The notes beneath the pieces were generated by a model. That model made no database searches and was not told where the DNA came from. It worked only from the letters and a program-made list of their open reading frames with translations. Of a stretch of DNA of 64,000 nt, positions 1-11,928 are shown in pieces. The stretch comes from Biscogniauxia marginata. Lineage: Eukaryota; Ascomycota; Sordariomycetes; Xylariales; Xylariaceae. Position 1 is the first letter of the stretch. Each line of letters begins with the position of its first letter. Both the position numbers and the translations under genes were made by a program. The stretch is from assembly GCA_022695795.1 (NCBI GenBank), contig MU404063.1, forward strand, positions 248,001-312,000. Direction: 5' to 3'.

Positions 1-202
1 GGTGTAAACATATCTATTCATACGGCGATAAACAAGTAACTAGCGTAAACAGTTCTACCCATAAAGCTTCCTTAAACAATATAACGCCCATTACTTACCG
101 ATTTCAAGTGCCCCAGTCCAATGGCCTAGATCCTACCTTTGTGGTTAGTTTTCGTACACTGATCAATGAAATGAAATTTATGGTTTGCTTCCGGGAAACT
201 CT

Positions 203-784
203 TTACTTCGGCCCTTCGAGCTTCAAAAGTCGCTCCAGTAATTGTGTCTGGGTCCGAAGTTCACGTATCTCATCTTTCAATGTCATGCGGTCTTTCAGCA
301 TCTTGCCCTCGAGCTGAGCGATCCGCTTGTCACAGTTCCCTTGAGCGTTATCATCATTATCAACGTTCTTCTTGTTCTTGTTCTCCTTACCGAGTTTTGG
401 CAAACAGTACCCAAAGAGTGTGAAGACAATGAGAATAGCACCCTCCTTGAGGGACGAGCAGTCGCTGGTGGTACATATCCTTGTGACTGAGTAGGCAGCG
501 AGGGTAATAGAAGATCCGACGAACCAGAAGCAGAAAACTGCTACCGATAGAATGCTCACAGTAGCACTGTGGAAGATCGATGTAGGAGGGGACCAGAAAC
601 CGAGGAGAAGTACCGCGATGACAGCCGAAAGGAACAGCTTCAAGAACGTGAGGAAGTGTTGGTAGGCATATCGTAGGGTCGTATGAAAAACATTCATAGA
701 GTAGATGACTATGATCCATACTATGACAAATAGAGTGACTACCTGAGTTGTATTCAGGACTTCCCAAAATTTGTCGCCCGTCAT
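203..784 (-). CDS. Small multi-pass membrane protein with C-terminal coiled coil (unknown function)
   Basis: Intronless 193-residue ORF from an ATG at 784 to TAA at 203. I do not recognise the family. About four hydrophobic segments are visible (roughly residues 13-33, 45-65, 74-98 and 107-128). A lysine/asparagine-rich stretch follows (about 130-150), then a charged heptad-like tail rich in Leu, Lys, Glu and Arg (about 152-193) that looks like a coiled coil. The layout suggests a membrane-anchored oligomerising protein with a cytosolic tail, but no catalytic motif is seen. Nothing within 5 kb downstream in this window points to a role. The reading frame is long for this AT-rich stretch and hydrophobicity is strongly patterned, so I think the gene is real. 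Confidence 0.6.
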   Translation of the reverse strand: MTGDKFWEVLNTTQVVTLFVIVWIIVIYSMNVFHTTLRYAYQHFLTFLKLFLSAVIAVLLLGFWSPPTSIFHSATVSILSVAVFCFWFVGSSITLAAYSVTRICTTSDCSSLKEGAILIVFTLFGYCLPKLGKENKNKKNVDNDDNAQGNCDKRIAQLEGKMLKDRMTLKDEIRELRTQTQLLERLLKLEGPK

Positions 785-3700
785 TTTGAAGCTGAATTTA
801 GAACTTTTCTTCGTTGTGAAGGCAGGTTGAAAGATAAATAATCTTTGTTAGGTAAATATTATAACCACACGAATAATAGCGGACAAAAGCATTGTTTAGA
901 AACGTGATGAGGTGCTGTGGATTTCTGAAGTTGTTTCGTGTGCTATAACATCAGTGCTGTCCCGCAACCCAGCGGTCCCTGTCTGGCAGTATAGGAACAA
1001 CTGCCATGTATCAAATCGCTGTGCTGTCATATATTGATCCAATATCTATTGTTTTGAAACTGCGGTAAGCTCAATTTTGCTTTATCCGATAGGTCATGGG
1101 GCCATACAAAACACCACCAGAGCGATGCTACTCAAGCCTCACTGATAGTGCAGCCATATATCTAGTCCTTGCAACATTTCTTCAAGTGCGATATGGTTAT
1201 TTCAGTCACGTTTTAACAGACCTCTCTAGTGGTAGGACAGATTACTAAGTTATCACTATGTCTTAGTCTAAGGAGATGAGAAGCGACGTTATATTCTTCT
1301 TATAACAAGTACGTAACAGTAGAATATAAGGAAACCATCGAAAATGGGAGCGGAGCAGTCATTATATTTAAAGTCTGTAACGTATCATTGTACCACATAT
1401 CACCTTTGTGAGTACTGCACAGTTTCCATTGAATACTGATACAATAAACTCTTTGTATGAAAGGCTATGATACTTTCTTGTCTTCAGGGTATGCCGACTG
1501 AAATATGTATCCTGAGTGGAAATTTACCATATAGCCCCATATTAGGGGCTCTATCAGTACTTTAATTAGTCCTTTCTATTACCAGAGGCTAGCACAGGGT
1601 CCTAGATGACAAAAGTGGTCCGTTCCCAAGTAAAGATGCCTAGGTATATTAAACTGTAAAGTGCACATTGAAGTATTGGTTAGGACAATATGTAGTGTGT
1701 AGAGGTGTTACTATGTAGGTGTGTACCAACCACGTCATTTTGCTAAGGGCTAGAACAAGACACGCTTCGAGAGTGGCCTCTCGGCGTATGAAATGTTACC
1801 CTTGTGCCCTTAGGTATCAAGTAGAACGTAGAAGATCTTTTGTCCCTGACGAGCTTTGTATCCGTGGTTCTCTTCACCGCCCTAGCCCCTTCATCCAGCA
1901 ATGGAAGCTCTCGATGAGGTGCCTTATCTTTCATGTACCTGATAACTACCAGGGATTCTGTTATTGCAGTTCAGTATACAGATGGCATGGATTCAATACT
2001 AGAAAAAGACTATAGCTTGCCATTATTGTCAAGATAAAGTTGATCTACAGTAGACAGCGTTTGACATATGAAGTATATAACGAGATAACCCTATATAAAG
2101 GGTATAATGGGAGTCTTTAAAAGCCTCGTATCGGGCAAGTCTTAATGAATAATTTCATAAGAGAGCGTTATTCATTTAGTGAAGGATTTATGAATAGGAT
2201 TATAATACTAAACTACCCCGGTACCTATGCATGGGATACTGCAATCCCTTATGTCGGGACTCTAATTAGTTCTCTTGCAGCCTACTATCATGGCTTATAA
2301 CAAGCGGCAAGAACATGGGATGAAATGATGCTTGGGATATAAGGAGGCTATTTGGGTGCGACAAAGCAACCACCTAATCGTTTATCTAGTTTTAACTCTT
2401 TGCACGAAAACGAAGTAGTCACCTATTTCCAAAGGGGCCTGGATCGCGACATCTTGCTGGCCGCCAAATTGGCTTAAGTAGACCGACTCTAGCGCGAGGT
2501 TCCAGGCCAATATACCAAGGAATATTTGCTATATTAAAATGTGAGGTATCATCTAAAGGGTGAAATTACATATAAGGATAATCAACGAATGCAACAAGAT
2601 TCTTACCAAATGTGCAATGTTCAAACCCTACTCACCGGGAATTAGACGTGGCCGTCCAGTGTATGAACAGCGAGACGATACTTGGTAGCCATTATCATCT
2701 ATTAGGCAACCTTCCTAGCTTTACAATCTTCGGCGAGGCTAGTAGTACGAGTGTAGGGCCTTTAAATCCGGGTCCTGGCCGCATAATTCCATCCCTTTAT
2801 TGCATCTCAGAGGCCTGGAGGAAGAAGAAAGGCCTTTGAAGGAGCCCGTTTATTGCCAAATACGGTCAGAAGTGCGTGCACATCGTCATACTGCTGCATC
2901 TATGCAATATTGTACCTATTTTGGTGTCAAGCTTGTTCCAGCGGCGCGGCGCAGATAGTGGAGTCGACTCCAACTGACATATAAACTACCAAAAGGTGTC
3001 CCCGACTCCTATGAGCCAAAAGTACGCTGCGGTGGGATACGGGTATGATTATGGGTCTACCTGGGAATTCAAACATTGTGTTATGCCTTTGTCCAGGGTA
3101 TTTATACCGAGTCCCTGGTTCATAATTTGAGAATCGCCTCTTTTGGCAGATACACGGACTTGACCTAGCATCTCGATACCACATAATTTGGGCCCTTGCT
3201 TAAGGTCACCTGGTCTACTGCCCCAGCTAGCTCCGTCATTGCCATACATAGGTATGTAAGGGAAAAGAAACTAGAATTGGAGCAATGTTTCTAAGGGACA
3301 TTAGTCACTGTTTCGTGTCAGTCCTCCTACTCTTGTAAATTCATGTATGGCATTTCCAACAGATTTCCCAATAACAATTCCCTTTTTGGTAATATGTAAC
3401 TATTTCCTTCACTGCTCTGCTTTGGTGTTTATTACCCCCCTGAGCGCAACTGCTAATCTATTGAGGTAAGACCGGCTCAATTAGTCATATTATTAATAGG
3501 TCTTTGGGTAAAGATAATAACGTTTTGCAGGAAACTAGAACCTCAGCTACCTAGGATATAGTATCCTTTGTGTTATTTGTCCCTTTGTTCTCTTAAGTGG
3601 TTTGTACATGCTCGGTACCTGCAGTTCCCTACACCGCATTTCTCGTACCCTAGCTTCCTAACAACAGTTGCTAGAGATGAGAGAGAGTAATTAACTTGGA

Positions 3701-5909
3701 TGCTTGAATGTGGGTTGTGAATATAACGGAATTATCTTTCTTGCAAGTTTACCCCAGAGGATATTTATACCTTCTGGGTATTCTCCGTTGACTATATCTA
3801 AGTAATCTTATTCTACAACGACCTAAAAACCGATGCAGGTGACTACATAGATCTAGACTATAAACGCAAAATACGCACCCAATAATACCCTAGTAGTTCA
3901 CAATTTCCTTCCATTGTATACCAGGAATGTATTACACTAGAAACGACACTTCTACCTGCCTCCTGTCTTCCATCCCTGGGACCGGGTAAGGATCGACGAG
4001 ATCACAAGGGCAATCTCACTTATGATAAAGCTTTCCCGGCGGGATGGAACGGGTAGTCTTAGCCGGTCTGACCGTCGACGCGGGAACGCTAAGTGAGGAT
4101 AGCAATATGATGCATCACATATTGTGGGAGGCAACTACATATTGAAATAATGCACTAGGGCTTCCGGGGTAGTGTGTTCCGTTCGTATCGATAGTACACT
4201 GTCCATTGAGGGTATATCCCGGGCCGAGGAATGACCATAGATTCCGCTGATGCAGTACTCCTTTTCGGGAATTGTGGCTCTTGGCAGATTTACGAATCTC
4301 ATAATAGGTGAAGACCTGTATGGCCTGGACGCACCAGTCAATCAGTATCTAATTAATCAACGGAAAATCATACCTAACACTGGTAGGCAATTCTAGATCT
4401 GGGGTTACGCATCTTGGAACCCCAGCTAGATTTAACCAAAGCTATAGGAGACTATCGGACTGCCAAGCATCACGGATCCCGAAAATCGGCGGTGACATGT
4501 TGAGGGGTTGCTAAAAAAACATAAGTAAGTCTCTAGGGATTAATTAAAACGGCAGATAGTCGAGCCCTAGACAGACAAATGCTATCGAGGCTGATCGGGT
4601 ACGGGCATACATCGCTTGTAAAGTCTTCCAAATAATTACCAGTAGGAGTAGTGGATATGCCGATACGAAGGAGCGTATGGAGTGGGAGGCATAGTGTTTA
4701 GTAAAGCAGTCAAATTAGGATCCAAAAATTGAGATAACTCGCTTCGTTCAAGTACAACGGTATACGAAAAGGGTCTTTTTTTTTTTTTTTTTCGGTGTTA
4801 GTGAGTTGTGATCTGAAGTATCTGGGTGTCGATACTTATTATATGGAAGAGAATGGGATCTAAAACCTAGTTTAGGTAGTCTTCTCACTTGAGTATAGGT
4901 AAATCAGAATATCTCTCCCCCGCCGCGTAGTGCGCTTCGAGCACATCATTGGTATCCATCTGGAAAAAACGGACGAATCGACGGGTTGCATAGGCCGACT
5001 CGTAGACAGGGCACGCGGAGTAGCCCGACTTGACGTATTGCACTATTCCCGGTAGTACGTAGATCTACAGTCCGGATTGTTTTCTGCTCAGTGCGAGACG
5101 GCATTGTCGGACGGATTCCGCTAGCTGCCGCCTGACAGGTTCCTCCCGGCCGAGTTAAACCGAGGCAAATAAATTTTTGTTACAGACCTACTTAAACGAT
5201 CACTCTCGAGAGCAGATCACTTTGTAAGATCTTTGTGATTTAGGTAGATCTGAGAGGTTAATAATGGTGATGCGCAGACGCTCGTTCTGGGCCGTGGGCG
5301 AGGAGCAAACCATAGCCCAAAGCTCGGTAGAGGACGGGGCCTAATATTATAGTGAGAAATGAGCCAAGTCCACCCAGCCCCTTAAAGATCACCAAGGGGC
5401 CCCTGCCATTTATTGGTTCTCGGTGCTTGGGCCTCAACGGGTTGATAAGAACCCTGGAACTAGTCTTCATAGTTCCCACAATTTGGAGCGAGAAGTCGTA
5501 TGCGGGAGCAGCCTCCCGGCGAACCGGGACCAAAATGAGACACAGTTTCGTAGGCTTTCAATTTTGAAACGAACGATTGGCCTTGTAAGAAGCTTATTAG
5601 TACTGTGGTTTATTCTAGTAAGATGTCAATACTAAGGGCGTCCCTCCGATAGCTAGGATCTCGCCGTTTAGCCCGGATCTCGTAGTCGCCCACTCGCTTC
5701 GGCCCCCTTTTCCTTGTAGTATACAGAATGTCGCCGAAGATACGCGCCAACGCGATTGAATGCTAAAATACAATTCATTATTGAATACTTTTGATGTTAG
5801 ATCATACTACCGATGTAGAGAAACATCTTTGGGGTATAAACAAAATCATTTAACAGTGATGTGACCCGCCCAGACAAAGCAAATTATTGAAAATTGTCCC
5901 GTATTTTGC
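785..5909. other. Gene-poor stretch, no supported gene
   Basis: About 5.1 kb without a convincing coding region on either strand. Short open frames exist (for example around 2.9-3.25 kb and 5.26-5.53 kb) but show no recognisable domain and overlap equally open frames on the other strand. A run of 17 T lies at 4776-4792. Base composition is mixed, not the extreme AT of the RIP regions, so this may be old decayed sequence or ordinary intergenic DNA. Confidence 0.5.
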
Positions 5910-6905
5910 TCACGCAGACTCCACTACCGTTTCTGTAACCGTCACCGTCACTGCCGAGTTGATGTCGGCGATACAGCTCCAGGGATTTTCACTGTCCTGG
6001 ACAAACCAGGCCATTTCAATCTTGCCACAACACGTGACGTAGACTTTGGGTTCGTCCTCGTTCTCTAGTAATGCAACGCCCGTCGGGCAGTCCAAGTTAG
6101 ACATTAACACTTCCGTGTATCCTTTGCGTTCCTCGTTGTCAATAGTGATGCGGTATAATAGTCCGTCTATGTAGCACGCCGTGTAAACAGTTGATTCGTC
6201 TTTCGTAACAGCTAGACCGTCGCAGTGCGGTATACTGTCTGTAAGTACCTCTACTGGACCCGTGGTGCGGATGCCAGTAGCGGCATCGACACCCTCTGTT
6301 GTGATAGGTATGCGACACAGGGTCCCGGCGCTGGTGTTCGTATACCAAAGATATTGGTCGGCGATTGATAGCCTGTTTAGGCCAAAGTGGTCCTCATCCG
6401 TCGCAACCTTCATCGAGTCGTGCTCCATAAATATTGAAGTCTTGCCCGTCTGTGTGTCCATGTGAATAATGGATGAGCGCTGTGCGTCCGCAATGAGCAA
6501 CACGCGATCCGACGCGGCCACAATAGTGGTACAAAATCCGAAATCGGTCAGTGAAGCGAGTTTAGTCGATTTGGGTGGACTGCTATCGTCGGGGCTGAGC
6601 GTCATATGCCATATCGATATGTGGTCGCAGGAGACTTTCTCGAGGTCCATATCACCTGTCATCACAAAGTACTCTTCATGACGGTCGGGCAGCGCACATA
6701 TGTTGAAGACTGAAGTGCATCCTGAAAGCGTGGTCAATAGCGTCGGCGTAGTTTCTTGGTCCTCTGGAACGAATGTGTAAATTTCCGGCTTGTCGAGGCG
6801 GGTCGCTAATATTTTGCCATTAGGACGCATAGCAAGTCCCTCGAACCAGGAATCCGATGGAAGCTGGGTAACAAGGAATACGTTTTGTTCGGGCATGATT
6901 AACAT
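5910..6905 (-). CDS. SMP-30/gluconolactonase-like (hetero-Diels-Alderase-like) six-bladed beta-propeller protein
   Basis: Intronless ORF ending in TGA at 5910. The open frame begins with a TTG at 6908, so the first real start is the ATG at 6905 (331 aa); a second ATG at 6896 is also possible. The sequence has the fungal beta-propeller pattern: an N-terminal GLAMRPNGKILATRLD block, a central LIADAQRSSIIHMDTQTGK strand pair, the FGLNRLS..LWYTNTSAGTLCRIPI block, and a late DGLAV..DESTVYTA block. This family (SMP-30/Gluconolactonase/LRE-like) includes lactonohydrolases and the hetero-Diels-Alderase-like proteins often found beside secondary-metabolite genes. No biosynthetic backbone gene lies near, so the substrate cannot be guessed. 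No signal peptide is evident, suggesting a cytosolic protein. Family assignment is by pattern recognition; function is open. Confidence 0.72.
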   Translation of the reverse strand: MLIMPEQNVFLVTQLPSDSWFEGLAMRPNGKILATRLDKPEIYTFVPEDQETTPTLLTTLSGCTSVFNICALPDRHEEYFVMTGDMDLEKVSCDHISIWHMTLSPDDSSPPKSTKLASLTDFGFCTTIVAASDRVLLIADAQRSSIIHMDTQTGKTSIFMEHDSMKVATDEDHFGLNRLSIADQYLWYTNTSAGTLCRIPITTEGVDAATGIRTTGPVEVLTDSIPHCDGLAVTKDESTVYTACYIDGLLYRITIDNEERKGYTEVLMSNLDCPTGVALLENEDEPKVYVTCCGKIEMAWFVQDSENPWSCIADINSAVTVTVTETVVESA

Positions 6906-8976
6906 CAACGGGTGGTATAGTATGCAGTAGTAGAAGGACTCGAGCGAACTTTAGTAAATGACTGAGGAGGGGAAGAACCGAAAATAATGATAGAGGCATG
7001 GATGCCCCGAATAATAAGTAGCTCAGTCAAGCCGCGGACTCCATGCAACTACCTAGCATGAATGCCAACCTGACATGGGATATAATCACGTGAATTGGGG
7101 TGATTCCAGGGGTCTGTGATGATACTATGTAATGTACTTCTTTCGCCTCACAATTTAAATCCTGGCTCTGCCGGGGCGCCTGAATCTCATATGACGAAAC
7201 TAGACAAGGTGACTTTATGTTTGGGTTGGAACTAGGCATGTACATATATAGATATGTTCGTTATGGCATCTCGATCGATCCCCTCGGTTGCTTTTCGGGT
7301 ACCAACATCGCTCGGGCACGTCCTGCGCGAAGCTACCTGTCCAAGTCAACTAGGTATCACTCCTTTGCCGACCAGTGGAACGCCGACCGGTGGAATGACT
7401 AAAGGTGTGCTAGAGACAGGATAAGTCTCGGGTCAGGGCGAGCATATGTAACGTATAAAAGCAGACAAGACGGGGAACCCCTAACAAACACCCGGAATAA
7501 GCTAAAACAAACCCTGGTCAACGGTAGACAACCCGAGCTAATGGTTCATATACTATCACAAACCATTGGACGAAATGGAAGATACAGCAACCGTGGTCAA
7601 AACGAGCGAAAAGGAAATATGTAGTGTACATGTAGAAGAATGAAGGAAATAAGAGCTTTTCAGCGCGGATCACCACCCAAATTATGTAGCACCAAATACC
7701 GGTACTCCTTGTGTGAGTTATTAATGAGTGACATATGATATAGACTAGGGGGGGCGGTATAGTTATGACAGAGCCTTCACGCTAGGAGAGCCTTCCGAAC
7801 CACTCAAACTTGAAAACGACGCTAGGAACTCGGGAGCCTTCATATTGACTTGCTGTGTTGACTACAACCTGCGGGGCCTTAGAAGCTCACAATATGCATA
7901 GAAATTCTAGTAGGAACTGCTAGCGCCCTGCACCAAAACCGGGGCCTTGCAGGAACTCTCAGGCCAATCAGAGACTAAGCACGGCTCCCATTTCGTACTT
8001 TATAGGACATAAAGCCAGCTTTAATGCAAATACTTCGGGGCATGCATTTGCCAGGATCGCAACTATATGCATGGACACAAAACAACCGGGATGCGAGAAC
8101 GGCGACTAAACGTTCTAGTCGTAGGGTTAGGTGACTAGTCCGGAGGTGGTCTGATATGCGTTTTCTGCTCATTCGGCGTTCGCCCTGTTTAATGCCTGAG
8201 ATTCGGCATTTAGTCGGCAACCCGACTCACAGCATATTAACTGGAATATGTAGGCATGATAAATCATTCATCACACCACGAAGCGACCACTTCTCAATAC
8301 GCGAGCACCTCTAGTGTATGTGTACCAGATGGATGGGAAACGAGAGGGGATACATACCTCCTGGCAGTTCCAGCGATCGCCAAGGTCTGGCTCCAAATCC
8401 AAACACGCTCGCTGACTGGCTAAGCAAGAGAAGTTCCAACGCTCGGGCAACATGACGTTCACATCATGTGATTACAGTGCAAGAACTGGAGATTCTGTTC
8501 GATCTCGGTTAGGGAGATCCCCCCGAGTTCAAGACAGATAGGTAGATCTTTAGGTGCAATGTCACAAAGTGGTTTGAATTTTCTTATGCACGGCTTTCTA
8601 GGCTCTCTTCTCTAACTGTGCTTGTTTTACTAGGTACTGGAACCTCGAATTTTATAACTCGCTAGGTTCACGAACTATTCTATATACAATGTATACTTAG
8701 ATAGCATCTGTGTTCATCAATCATTTTTTGCGATGACGTTTTATACAGGAAGTCCAGCTTCCACTCATGCTTTTCGTCCTCCGTACTCTTTCCTCACTTG
8801 CAGATCTGCCTTTCACATGCCAGAACGCAGCCAGGGCCCTTGACCAGATCAGCAGTTGCGGCGCCTTGCCTGACGCTAGCATCGGCGAAGCGATATATCA
8901 AAGTACTTGAGTGCCTGCTGTTTGCCGAGCGTGGACACAGTCGTGGAAAGACTTATCCGTAGCCCTTCCAATTCGT
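6906..8976. other. Intergenic, no supported gene
   Basis: About 2.1 kb with only short, unconvincing open frames. No tRNA-like fold, tandem array or recognisable repeat was seen. The part next to 8976 is probably the 3' untranslated region of the AA11 gene. Confidence 0.5.
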
Positions 8977-10242
8977 TCACTCTGGCGAAATATCCAGGCC
9001 GACACCAGACCCCGGACGACACTTGAACCCAGGAGCGATTGGTTGAGGGCCCGTCAGCTGTCCTCCTGTACAAGTTGCGAAGTGAGTGGCATCATCCAGA
9101 CAGGTAAGGTGGCCTTCAATGCAGGATTGGCCATCACTGCCAGATGGCGGCGCATCAGCTGGGTCGGGCGAAGCTGTTGGGACACCATAGGTCTCGGAAG
9201 CCGAAGTCTCCAATGTAGTTGTGGCTGAGGTTACCGGCTCAACGGGTACAATGCTTGCAGCTGGCGTGCTAACCACTGTGGTAGAAGTTATACTCTCTTG
9301 CATAGTTGTGCTCGAGCCGCCCGTGTTGCCGGAGCCAGCCCCAGACTTAGCTCGAGGATTTCCATCACAACTTTGCGCGAACAAGTTGTCACCCTCGGGA
9401 CGTTCGACGGAGGGGCCCGGATCTGGATACGCGATCGGAATTTGCTGCGTCAAAGCGTCTTCAGTGGTGCACCCTCCACTCATCTCCCCCATATTCGCCA
9501 TGAACAGATCTGGGAAAACGGCGCGTTTGGCTGCTGACATCCGGCGGCCCGCCACGTTCGCCCGCTTCTTCTTAGCAGGCGTGACGGTGATGGGTGCACA
9601 GTTCATATAATACTCTGGCTGGCCTCCGATCCGAGCTTGCCAAGTCCATGCAAACGTATAAGACCCCGGAGCGATCCCTTCCGGTATACGGAATGTATAG
9701 GTATCCTTGTTGAGGCCGTCAAGGTTCCCTTTCTGATTGCGGGCTGGGCAGCCACCTTCAATAGAGTGAATGACCTGCCACTTAGAGTCTTTCGTCGGGT
9801 TTTCTTCTGCTAGGCTAAGCTGGCAAGAGCCACCACCATCTAGACTTTACGGTTAGCAATTATTCTCCAAACAGGAACAATATGAAAGTGGAGTATAAAG
9901 GGGTCGATAGCGTGCGACTGAAAAGGGAGCAAATCCCAACTCGCGACTTTTGTACCCAGGGTTAAGGAGAGGTAAGAAAGGAAATGGGGTTTACTTACGA
10001 ACAGCTTGGCCACTGAATGATAGCATCTGGTCCTCGCCTATAGCCATTACAGTAGGACTTCCATCAACTACATACTGGGACCCTGGAGGGATTTTGCATG
10101 GGAAGTCTGAACCGGTTGACTCGATCGGGTTGCTTGGTCCATAGGCCATGAATTTGTAAGGTTTGGGGCTCTCGAGGACAACGTGTGCGGTTGAAAGTGA
10201 AGCAAATATTGCAGAAAATACAGATGCCTGATTTGGAAGCAT
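8977..10242 (-). CDS. Secreted AA11-family lytic polysaccharide monooxygenase (chitin-type LPMO) with C-terminal cysteine module
   Basis: Copper monooxygenase for oxidative chain cleavage; characterised AA11 enzymes act on chitin. Two exons, 10242-9999 and 9839-8977, flank a 159-nt GT-AG intron (9998-9840) with branch site TGCTAACC; 368 aa. A 19-residue signal peptide ends ...LSTA and exposes His20 as the mature N-terminus. The second brace histidine is H82 (AVHGGGSCQ, its codon split by the intron). Y159, mature residue 140, lies in EYYMNCAPI and matches the axial tyrosine of AA11. Conserved blocks GSDFPCK, VIHSIEGGCPARNQ, IPEGIAPGSYTFAWTW, then FPDLFMANM and YPDPGPSVE, support AA11. A Ser/Thr-rich linker and a four-cysteine tail (about 320-360) resembling the X278 chitin-binding module follow. 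Mature start HVVLESPKPY is less usual than the HMxM starts I know. The last residues could differ if a second intron exists. Confidence 0.88.
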
Positions 10243-11928
10243 TTTCGACTCGGCTCGTTGGGCCAAGAGGGTATGACGTTGATTTCTTGATGTTCGTGAA
10301 TCGTTAGTATTTTTAAGACATTGCAGTCCAAATATAATATTTGACAATGGGCAGGAATCTGTAAATATAGGAAATTGTTGTATACAGCATAGCAAACAAT
10401 TCTATTATTGTTGGTTCCTTGATTGGGGTCGAGTCACGAGAAATAGGGACAACGCCCCTGATTAACTTGTCTTTGTGTAGCCTCTTTACCCCTTTGTTCG
10501 AGTGTATTAATGACCATCTTCAACTGATGTACAGGGGATCTGAGTCAGAAGAAAGAAAAAAAGAGTTCTGGGTCATCAGGGCTGTTCATTCGCCAATCAA
10601 AAATGCATGGCGTGTTGGTCCGCCGTGTTTGGCCCTTTCTCTGTGCAAGCCCGCAGTGATTGGCTCACGTGCTGTCTCATGCAGAGCAAAAATTAAGCGC
10701 CCATCAATTCCGACTGGAGGAGGGGGGATTACACAAATCTCAAGTTTTTGTTTCAGAGCAGAAAACTGTTTGGCAAAACAGGGGTAGGACTGTTTGAAAT
10801 CAAGACTCTAAGTAGCACTCTTGTTGTGGCTTGCTGCTGACATTAAGAGATGATTATGGTATAAGGAGAATTAGCTAAGTATCAAGCCAACTGTTTCTTC
10901 GGCCATGTAATGAATGGATTTCGTGATAGCTATAAACCAGAGCTTAAACTTGAAATCTAAACTAACTACCAGGAGCTTGGATAAAGAGGTATCAATAGGA
11001 CTTGAAGAGCTACAGTACCAGAGGGGAAATAAGAACAATGCAGATACTTACCTAGGAAAAATAGGGATAGTGTAAATATAAGAGGCACTGCATTCCGAGC
11101 AGTTATAGTCTTTCAACCCCGGGAGCAACAACGTTATAACTATTACAGGGTATCATATTGTGAGATAGAGTATTTACTCACCTTTAATAAGCTATAGCCG
11201 TGGCAGTATCGGCGATATTATAGTGCGGGCTTAGTAGAATGGAGGCTCGTGATAACCACCTCGACTTGATCTCCAAGAGGTACTATGTGCCTCATTTAAT
11301 AGGTAGAAAATAGGTATGCTCGAGACCTCCTGATTCGAACTACACCATCTGTTCTACATTTTCGATCCCTTTTCTGCCCTCCTCCCTTATGTTTCACAAA
11401 TATTAACTAGAACCTTTTATGCGCATGATTCTAACGATGCCGTTACCTCATTTCCTTAGAGTTGAATTGGATCAAATCATAGTGCGTCCTCGCAAGCGGG
11501 CATATATTGCAATTGCTAAGTGGTATGTTAGTGGGTGACGATGATCACCAATTACTTCACTAATCCAATGTAAAGACCTTGAATGAAACTAACCTTGGGT
11601 ATTATGTTACCGTTGGGGAAGTTTGGTCAGAAGTTCAAACGAACGATTAGGATGATCTTTTGATTCAATATAAATATCGAAATGTGGAAGTACCGGGCAT
11701 ACTATACGGTCCTGTGTGGCCTCATATGTATTTGTATCTGGGCTATTCCAGTATATCTAGCTCTACCTTGGACTAAGCCACTTCATCATATCCTCATATA
11801 TTCATCTCATCTCAACAGCAAACCTTCCGATATAGCTTTCAGACATGAGGACACTTGCCCGACGCCCCACGCAGGTGTTATACGTGTCTCGCGATGGTCG
11901 AATTTTATCTTGCATGGGGAGTCGTGTT
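10243..11928. other. Intergenic between AA11 and MFS genes
   Basis: About 1.7 kb with no supported gene. It holds the upstream region of the AA11 gene on its left and the 3' side of the transporter gene on its right. A CCAAT-box-like motif occurs near 10,597. A GTTCGAATC-like sequence near 11,335 (minus strand) lacks pairing arms and is not a tRNA. Confidence 0.5.

Noticed and set aside
4870..5075. Minus-strand open stretch of about 60 codons with protein-like composition
   Set aside because: No Met start, no recognised family, no second exon, and another frame of the same strand is equally open. It may be a gene relic but cannot be supported.
5258..5567. Overlapping open frames on both strands (91 and 71 aa)
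   Set aside because: Overlap on opposite strands in a GC-richer patch and show no domain; probably chance.
11300..11370. GTTCGAATC-like T-loop sequence on the minus strand
   Set aside because: Flanking bases do not pair into T, anticodon or acceptor stems, so not a tRNA.
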